Source: Candidatus Omnitrophota bacterium (GTDB taxonomy: Bacteria; Omnitrophota; Gorgyraeia; 1-14-0-20-64-10). From it: 12,088 bases of DNA. The stretch lies in NCBI GenBank assembly GCA_023248095.1, contig JAHFFF010000037.1:1-12088 (forward strand), written 5' to 3'. Within the stretch, counting starts at the first letter, position 1; every line of letters begins with the position of its first letter. The notes under the pieces are model-generated. The model worked only from the letters and a program-made list of their open reading frames with translations, ran no database searches and was not told where the DNA came from. This document shows, piece by piece, positions 7,416-12,088 of this stretch. The translations under genes were made by a program, and so were the position numbers.

Positions 7416-7424
7416 TGCTATAAT
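7416..7424 (+). promoter_or_regulatory. Extended -10 promoter of the ATP-grasp-like gene
   Basis: TGCTATAAT is a perfect extended -10 element (TGn plus TATAAT at 7419-7424); the -35 region (about 7396-7401) is poor, as is common with extended -10 promoters. Initiation about seven bases downstream falls on or next to the ATG at 7432, which suggests a leaderless mRNA. The ATG at 7423 overlaps the -10 box and so could not be translated from this promoter. Confidence 0.6.
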
Positions 7425-7431
7425 GCCGCGT

Positions 7432-8844
7432 ATGCCCTATACCCCTCTACGAGTGATGGAGGCCATCAACAGCGCTTTCCTGCGGATCGCCAAGGAGGAG
7501 GTCCTCAGGATGTTGGATCGGCAGGCGGCTCTCTCCATCAAGCACGGCATGTCGATGTTCACCTCCAAGGGGAAGCCGCGCGCGATCGATGTGCAGCTGC
7601 GGCCTTGGGTCATCGATCGGGCGCAGCGTCGGTTCTTCTATCGGGCGTGCCGGCTCCTCCGCAGCGCCCTGTCCAAGCTGATGCCGTTGTACCTGAGCGA
7701 CCCGAAGGTTCAGCGGGTCCTCCCGCTGGATCCGACGGAGCACGAGTGGATGCTGCGCGCCAACGCCGGCGGCCCTCAGAGGCCGCAAGCGGTGCTGGAT
7801 CGGCTGGATTCCACCGCCACGTTTGCCTGCTCCGATTGGCGCGACAACTTCTGGTTCCTCGAGCCCAATTCCGTCGGGATCGGGGGGATCCACTACATCC
7901 AGGCGACGTGTGAGCTGACCAACGACTGGGTCCTTCCGGCTTTACGCCAGTACCTTCCGGAACTGAGGATCAGTTTTCCCGATGATATCCGGCGAATCCT
8001 CCTCCACCTCATGATCCGGCACGCCAAGGCCATCGGCCGGCAGCTCAAGCGGGTCGCCTTCGTGGAAGACCAGTCGGTGAACGAAGGGACGGATGAATTC
8101 AGCTCCGTGGCCAAGCAGTTCAATCGCTGGGGTCTGCAGGCCATCACGGCGGATCCGCGCGACCTGGTCCTGCGCAGGGGGGAGTTGACGGTCAAGGGCA
8201 AGGTGGTGGACTTGATTTATCGAGATACGGAGATTACGGAGTTGTTTGAGATGGTGGGGAAGAAGTCCCCGCATCTGCTGAGCGGCATGCGGGAGGCCTT
8301 CGTCCGCAACCAGGTGATCTCCTCCATTGCCGGTGAGTTCGACCACAAATCCTGCTGGGAACTGTTCACCAATCCCGAGTTTGCCCATCATTTCACTTTG
8401 GGACAGAAACGATTGTTCAGGAAGCATCTCCTCTGGACCCGGTTGCTCTGGGAGCGCAAGACCACCAGCCGGGAGGGCCGAGCAGTGGATCTCTTTCCCT
8501 ATGCCCGACGGAACCGCGAGAACCTCGTGATCAAACCGAACCGGGCCTATGGCGGGGAGGGGGTTGTTTTCGGTCACCAGGTCACCCAAGCGCAGTGGGA
8601 ACGGCAGCTGGATTGTGCGGCCCGGCGTCCCTACAGTCACGTGATTCAACAGGCCACCGTGGTTCGGGCGGAGCTTTTTCCGGTTGCCTCGAAGGACGGC
8701 CGGGTCCGGCTGGAGCCGTACTACGCAGTCACCGGATTCGCCGCCACGCGGGACGGGATCGCCGTTCTGGGCCGCTCTTCCAAGGAGGCGGTGGTGAACG
8801 TCTCGCGCAAGGGAGGCCTCATCGCCATCTGGCAGCTCGGCTGA
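7432..8844 (+). CDS. Circularly permuted ATP-grasp-like protein, function unknown
   Basis: Protein of 470 residues that resembles the circularly permuted ATP-grasp group (glutathionylspermidine-synthase-like and related peptide ligases). The basis is VIKPNRAYGGEGVVFG at 366-381, matching the KPN..GG.GV nucleotide-binding loop, FLEPNSVGIGGIHYI at 142-156, FVEDQSVNEG at 210-219, DLIYRDTEITEL at 260-271 and a C-terminal VVNVSRKGGLIAIW (454-467). No signal peptide or membrane segment is seen. ATP-grasp ligases join a carboxylate to an amine or thiol through an acyl-phosphate; the substrate here cannot be read. The start at 7432 is chosen because an extended -10 box sits just upstream; 7423 and 7456 are alternatives in frame. 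It stands alone: divergent from tldD, and 89 bases with a fresh promoter separate it from bioB. Fold assignment is moderate; the function is not assigned. Confidence 0.75.
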   Translation: MPYTPLRVMEAINSAFLRIAKEEVLRMLDRQAALSIKHGMSMFTSKGKPRAIDVQLRPWVIDRAQRRFFYRACRLLRSALSKLMPLYLSDPKVQRVLPLDPTEHEWMLRANAGGPQRPQAVLDRLDSTATFACSDWRDNFWFLEPNSVGIGGIHYIQATCELTNDWVLPALRQYLPELRISFPDDIRRILLHLMIRHAKAIGRQLKRVAFVEDQSVNEGTDEFSSVAKQFNRWGLQAITADPRDLVLRRGELTVKGKVVDLIYRDTEITELFEMVGKKSPHLLSGMREAFVRNQVISSIAGEFDHKSCWELFTNPEFAHHFTLGQKRLFRKHLLWTRLLWERKTTSREGRAVDLFPYARRNRENLVIKPNRAYGGEGVVFGHQVTQAQWERQLDCAARRPYSHVIQQATVVRAELFPVASKDGRVRLEPYYAVTGFAATRDGIAVLGRSSKEAVVNVSRKGGLIAIWQLG

Positions 8845-8883
8845 ACCGCACGTCCGAACCGTTAACCCAAGATTGATTTCCGG

Positions 8884-8912
8884 TTGACAATTGACCCTGC
8901 TTGGAAGATAAG
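8884..8912 (+). promoter_or_regulatory. Promoter of the biotin operon
   Basis: TTGACA at 8884-8889, a 17-base spacer and GATAAG at 8907-8912 (four of six to TATAAT) form a good sigma-70-like promoter about 20 bases before the bioB ribosome binding site. A second TTGAC begins at 8891, so the -35 lies in a TTGACaaTTGACc direct repeat. I see no convincing BirA-type box. Confidence 0.6.
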
Positions 8913-8933
8913 TAGGTACAAAGAGGAGGGAAG

Positions 8934-9908
8934 ATGAAGCACCAGATCAGTGAGGTGGCGGAGCGGGTCCTGCAGGGCGGGGCCATCACCTTCCCGGAGG
9001 CGCAGCGCTTCATCGAGATGGAGGGCTGGCCGGAGGTGCTGGAGCTGGCTGCCCAGGCCACCCGGATCCGGGAGAAATTCACCGGCAAGGAGGTGGACCT
9101 GTGCGCCTTGGTGAACGCCAAGTCGGGCCAATGCTCGGAGGACTGCAAGTTCTGTAGCCAGTCCGGCCACTGGAACACGGACGTCTCCAGCTATCCTCTG
9201 ATGGATGCGGGTCAGATCGTGGAACGGGCCAAGCAGGCGAAGGAGTTCGGCGCGAAACGTTTCTGCATCGTCACGGCAACGCGGGGATTGTCCGACCGGG
9301 ACCTGCCGGTTCTCTGCGAGGCGGTCCGCCGGGTGAAGGAGGAGGTGGGCCTGGTGCCGGAATGCTCGCTCGGCTTCGTGACCGATGATCAATTGGAACA
9401 GCTGAAGGCCGCGGGGATGAGCCGGTACAATCACAACCTGGAAACGGCAGAGGGTCATTTCCCGAACATCTGCACGGCCCACACCTATCAGGACCGGTTG
9501 AATACACTCAAAATGCTGCGCCGGCATGGGCTGGAGATCTGCAGCGGTGGGATCTTGGGGCTAGGTGAGTCCAGACAGGAGCGTCTCCAGTTGGCCTTCG
9601 CGCTGGCGGAGCTGGATGTGGAATGCGCTCCCATCAACGTCTTAAATCCCCGGCCCGGCACCCCGCTGGAGGCGAATGCCCCGCCGGATCCGAAGGAGGT
9701 GGTGAAGACCATCGCCACCTTTCGATTCATCCTGCCTCGGGCGAAATTGGAGCTAGGCGGGGGGCGAGAAGTAAACTTGAGAGACTTCCAAGCGATGGCC
9801 TTTTTGGCAGGAGCTAATTCCTTGATCATCGGAGGATATCTCACAACCCGCGGTCGCCAACCCGCGCAAGATCTGCAGCTGCTGAAGGATCTCGGTTTTA
9901 CCGTCTAG
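8934..9908 (+). CDS. bioB: Biotin synthase (radical SAM)
   Basis: Inserts sulfur into dethiobiotin to make biotin, the last step of the pathway, using a SAM-binding [4Fe-4S] cluster and a sacrificial [2Fe-2S] cluster. The 324 residues fit the family (320-350). The radical-SAM CxxxCxxC is C67-C71-C74 (CSEDCKFC). The [2Fe-2S] ligands appear as C111 (KRFCIVTAT), C144 (VPECSLGF), C203 (LEICSGG) and R278 (GGGREVNLRD), so the full set is intact. YNHNLET (165-171) and GLGES (209-213) are also typical. The ATG follows a strong GAGGAGGG (8923-8930) at good spacing. It is the first gene of an operon running on to the SDR, bioF and an unknown gene. Confidence 0.98.
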   Translation: MKHQISEVAERVLQGGAITFPEAQRFIEMEGWPEVLELAAQATRIREKFTGKEVDLCALVNAKSGQCSEDCKFCSQSGHWNTDVSSYPLMDAGQIVERAKQAKEFGAKRFCIVTATRGLSDRDLPVLCEAVRRVKEEVGLVPECSLGFVTDDQLEQLKAAGMSRYNHNLETAEGHFPNICTAHTYQDRLNTLKMLRRHGLEICSGGILGLGESRQERLQLAFALAELDVECAPINVLNPRPGTPLEANAPPDPKEVVKTIATFRFILPRAKLELGGGREVNLRDFQAMAFLAGANSLIIGGYLTTRGRQPAQDLQLLKDLGFTV

Positions 9909-9930
9909 GCACGATCTTCCGGAGTTCCTC

Positions 9931-10659
9931 ATGGACTTCTCTCTCGCAGGTAAACGGATTCTCGTGACGGGTGCTACCGGCGCCATCGGAAGCGCTGTTG
10001 TGGAGATTGCGCGCGAGTCCGGAGCCTGGGTGGGCGGTTCCTATTTTTCCAATGAGGAGAAGGCGCGGGAACTCAAGGCCAAAGGGGTTGTGATGGTGCG
10101 GACGGATCTCCGCCGGCCGGAGCAGGGGCGAGAGTTGATTCGGCAGATGCTGGAGCAGGCCGGGCATTTGGATGCGTTGGTGTATACAGCCGGGAACACA
10201 CGAGATCGCACGCTGCTCAAGATGACCGATTCCGAGTGGGAGGATGTCATGAAATTACACTTGGATGGGTTGGCCTCCTGCTGCCGGGCCCTCCTGCCGA
10301 GTATGCAGGAACGCCGGCAGGGAAAGCTGATCGCGATTGGATCGCAGTCGGGCCTGACCGGCCGGGTGGGCCAAGCGAACTATAGCGCGGCCAAGGCGGC
10401 CACCGTTGGGTTCGTCAAAAGTTTAGCGAGAGAAGCGGGCCGATTCGGAGTGACCGCCAACGTTGTCTGCCCCGGCTTCATCGAATCCAAGATGACCCGG
10501 GGTACTCCGCCCGAGGCGTGGGAACGGGCTAAGGCCGCCTCTGCTCTCGGTACCATTTCTTCCGTCGAGGTGGTGGCTTCCTTTATTACCTGGATGCTTT
10601 CGGATTTATGCTTCGGGGTGACGGGCCAAGTTTTCCAACTGGATAGCCGGATCTTATAA
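9931..10659 (+). CDS. SDR-family reductase, FabG-like, in the biotin operon
   Basis: Short-chain dehydrogenase/reductase of 242 residues, the size of FabG 3-oxoacyl-ACP reductases. It has the NAD(P)-binding TGATGAIG (13-20), a YTAG at 85-88 where FabG has NNAG, Ser138 (IGSQSG), and the YxxxK pair Tyr151/Lys155 (NYSAAK). The tetrad Asn, usually in VNLTG, appears replaced by His110 in KLHLDG. The C-terminal TGQVFQLDSRIL lacks the common DGG. GGAG at 9921-9924 precedes the ATG by six bases; bioB ends 22 bases upstream and bioF starts on the last base of the stop codon. That placement suggests a role in making the pimeloyl precursor, since a ketoreductase step is needed there, but this is inference; a general FabG-like or other reductase role is possible. 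Confidence 0.85.
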   Translation: MDFSLAGKRILVTGATGAIGSAVVEIARESGAWVGGSYFSNEEKARELKAKGVVMVRTDLRRPEQGRELIRQMLEQAGHLDALVYTAGNTRDRTLLKMTDSEWEDVMKLHLDGLASCCRALLPSMQERRQGKLIAIGSQSGLTGRVGQANYSAAKAATVGFVKSLAREAGRFGVTANVVCPGFIESKMTRGTPPEAWERAKAASALGTISSVEVVASFITWMLSDLCFGVTGQVFQLDSRIL

Positions 10660-11846
10660 TGATGGGACAAGACCTGACCCCGCTACTCCGGGAGCTGGAC
10701 GAGCTCGATCGACAAGGGCTGCGCCGTTCCTGCCGCCGGGTGGAGGCGGTGGAGGGTGGACGGATTCAGGTGGACGGCCGATGGCTCATTTATCTGGCCT
10801 CCAATAATTACCTCGGCTTGACGCAGCATGCCCGGGTGATCGCCGCTGCTCAGGAGGCGCTGGCGAGATACGGGGCCGGCGCGGGGTCAGCCCGCCTGAT
10901 CGGGGGAACCTTCCCTCCGCATGAAGAGTTGGAAGCGGAATTGGCCCGGTTCAAGCAAGCGGAGGATTGCCTGCTCTTTTCCACCGGCTACATGGCCAAT
11001 ATCGGAATCATTACTTCGCTGGTTGGGCAAGGGGACCTGGTGATCGGCGACCGGCTGAACCACGCCAGCCTCATCGATGCCTGCCGGTTGAGCGGTGCCG
11101 CCTTCCGAGTTTACCCTCACGCCGATGCGAATCGATTGGAAGAGGCGCTGCATCAGCGCAGAAATCAATACCGGCGGGTCCTCCTAGTGACGGAGGGGGT
11201 TTTCTCGATGGATGGAGATCTGGCTCCGTTGCCGGCCATCGTGGAGATTGCGCGTCGCTACGATGCCTGGCTGCTGGTGGATGAGGCTCACTCCACCGGG
11301 GTGTTCGGACCGGCTGGACGGGGATCGCTGGAGCATTTCGGCATTTCAACAGAGGGAATCCTGCAGATGGGGACTCTCTCCAAGGCGTTGGGATCCGTGG
11401 GCGGGTTCCTCGCGGGACCCAAGGTGGTCGTGGAGCTGTTGAGAAATAAGGCGCGCTCCTTTATCTATACAACCGCGTTACCGCCCAGCTGCGCGGCGGC
11501 GGCGTTGGAGGCACTGCGAGTTGTTAAGGAGGAGCCGGGGAGGCGCGAACGATTATGGGAAAATGTCCGCCGGTGGAGTTCCGGGTTGATGCAGCTTGGA
11601 TGCGAGCTGGTTTCCCACGCAAGCCCCATCATTCCGGTGCGGACCGGTTCCAATGGTCGGACGATGGAATTGGCGCAGGCGTTGTTGGAGGCGGGGGTCT
11701 ATGCGCCCGGTATCCGGCCGCCGACGGTACCGGAGGGTTCCGCCCGGATTCGCACCTCCCTGACCAGCCTGCATACAGAAGGGGATCTTGATGCGGCACT
11801 CGGAGCCTTCCGCCAAGTATGTGAAAGGGTTGCGGTGAGCCGATGA
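10659..11846 (+). CDS. bioF: 8-amino-7-oxononanoate synthase
   Basis: PLP-dependent condensation of pimeloyl-ACP (or -CoA) with L-alanine, the first committed step of biotin ring assembly. The 395 residues fit the alpha-oxoamine synthase family. Seen: SNNYLGL (48-54), GAGAGSARLIGGT (72-84), NHASLID with His135 that stacks on PLP, DEAHSTGVFG with Asp208 and His211, and the Schiff-base Lys242 in TLSKALGSVGGF. Glycine C-acetyltransferase is a close relative, but the bioB operon context favours BioF. Two ATGs stand in tandem (10659 and 10662); the first overlaps the SDR stop as TAATG, pointing to coupled translation, and there is no clear Shine-Dalgarno site. Codons 4-8 lie in a copy of the GGGGTCAGGTCTTG repeat arm, so the extreme N-terminus (QDLTP) seems repeat-derived. 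Confidence 0.94.
   Translation: MMGQDLTPLLRELDELDRQGLRRSCRRVEAVEGGRIQVDGRWLIYLASNNYLGLTQHARVIAAAQEALARYGAGAGSARLIGGTFPPHEELEAELARFKQAEDCLLFSTGYMANIGIITSLVGQGDLVIGDRLNHASLIDACRLSGAAFRVYPHADANRLEEALHQRRNQYRRVLLVTEGVFSMDGDLAPLPAIVEIARRYDAWLLVDEAHSTGVFGPAGRGSLEHFGISTEGILQMGTLSKALGSVGGFLAGPKVVVELLRNKARSFIYTTALPPSCAAAALEALRVVKEEPGRRERLWENVRRWSSGLMQLGCELVSHASPIIPVRTGSNGRTMELAQALLEAGVYAPGIRPPTVPEGSARIRTSLTSLHTEGDLDAALGAFRQVCERVAVSR
10668..10681. repeat. Half-site of the GGGGTCAGGTCTTG repeat at the bioF start
   Basis: CAAGACCTGACCCC is a 14-base exact match to the right arm of the palindrome at 2061-2074. No facing arm is found close by, so it looks like a remnant or single arm. It is read in frame as part of codons 4-8 of bioF. 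Confidence 0.6.
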
Positions 11847-12088
11847 TTTCCACCGAGCTTCAATCCCAGTTCTTGAAGAACAGCCTGGTGTTCCTGGATC
11901 AACAGATGCTGATGGAGCCCAGCGTCAACGGCCAGGTTGGTTTTGATTTCCAGGGCCTGCGGCGCAGCTTCAAGGAAGATCCGAGCCATCCGGATTCGAG
12001 GTCGATCGCCGGCTTCGGCCGAATTTGGATTTACGACGTGGCCCTGAGCATCTACGCGGATCTGAAGGCCAATCGAATTCGACAGGCG
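11843..12088 (+). CDS. Unrecognised protein downstream of bioF (3' end outside window)
   Basis: The ATG overlaps the bioF stop as ATGA (11843-11846), a typical coupled junction, and the frame stays open for 82 codons to the window edge. The visible sequence starts MISTELQSQFLKNS and contains GFGRIWIYDVALSIYADLKAN. It has no signal peptide or motif I recognise; it is not the start of BioA, BioC, BioD or BioH. The IYDVALSIYADLKA helix is faintly like helices in alpha/alpha-toroid glycosidase-type proteins, but that is a guess. The junction strongly suggests a genuine gene expressed with bioF. Confidence 0.75.
   Translation, partial: MISTELQSQFLKNSLVFLDQQMLMEPSVNGQVGFDFQGLRRSFKEDPSHPDSRSIAGFGRIWIYDVALSIYADLKANRIRQA

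Noticed and set aside
8857..8895. Possible BirA-type operator or terminator before bioB (AACCG/CGGTT, TTGACAATTGACC)
   Set aside because: The palindrome is imperfect and does not match the BirA box I know; the stem is five bases with no T-run.
10655..10660. Perfect TATAAT at the SDR-bioF junction
   Set aside because: It overlaps the SDR stop and the first bioF ATG, so a transcript would start inside bioF; the upstream -35 match is weak and the operon already has a promoter before bioB.
10885..10896. GGGGTCAGCCC in bioF as another copy of the repeat
   Set aside because: It encodes the conserved GAGSARL motif of the enzyme, so the resemblance is explained by protein constraint.

Overview
The window is GC-rich, gene-dense bacterial chromosome. 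It most likely comes from a Gram-negative bacterium of a poorly cultivated, environmental lineage. Nitrospirota, NC10/Methylomirabilota or a similar phylum is my guess from gene style only: an LDH-like malate dehydrogenase next to sucCD, a secreted protein beginning near VTYYPAP, a TldD/TldE pair, and short GGGGTCAG-type palindromes. No rRNA, tRNA, CRISPR array, complete insertion sequence or phage module was seen.

Layout. (1) Positions 2-3009, plus strand: the 3' part of mdh, then sucC and sucD, a TCA-cycle block that interconverts malate/oxaloacetate and succinyl-CoA/succinate. A 55-base perfect-armed palindrome sits between sucC and sucD, and a related 3 x 15-base palindromic repeat is inserted in frame inside sucD. 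(2) Positions 3029-4258, plus strand: a signal-peptide protein with three VGIGT-type motifs and a phage-tail-like C-terminal domain. It converges on (3) 5625-4270 and 7072-5612, minus strand: tldD followed by the overlapping tldE/pmbA, a two-subunit metalloprotease of the type used for peptide maturation. (4) Positions 7073-7431: a divergent intergenic region carrying promoters for both sides and a stretch rich in small hairpins. (5) Positions 7432-8844, plus strand: a protein of unknown role resembling circularly permuted ATP-grasp ligases. (6) Positions 8934 to the end, plus strand: a biotin operon, bioB - SDR reductase - bioF - unknown gene (cut by the window edge). It has its own promoter and tight or overlapping gene junctions.

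The enzymes are mostly ordinary. The most unusual signal is a dispersed family of GGGTCAG-containing palindromes that appears three times: intergenic upstream of sucD, inside the sucD reading frame where it encodes an extra pentapeptide-repeat loop of about 12 net residues, and as a half-site forming the first codons of bioF. Also notable are a SDR in the biotin operon whose conserved catalytic-tetrad Asn appears to be His, and an unassigned ATP-grasp-like gene with an apparently leaderless promoter.
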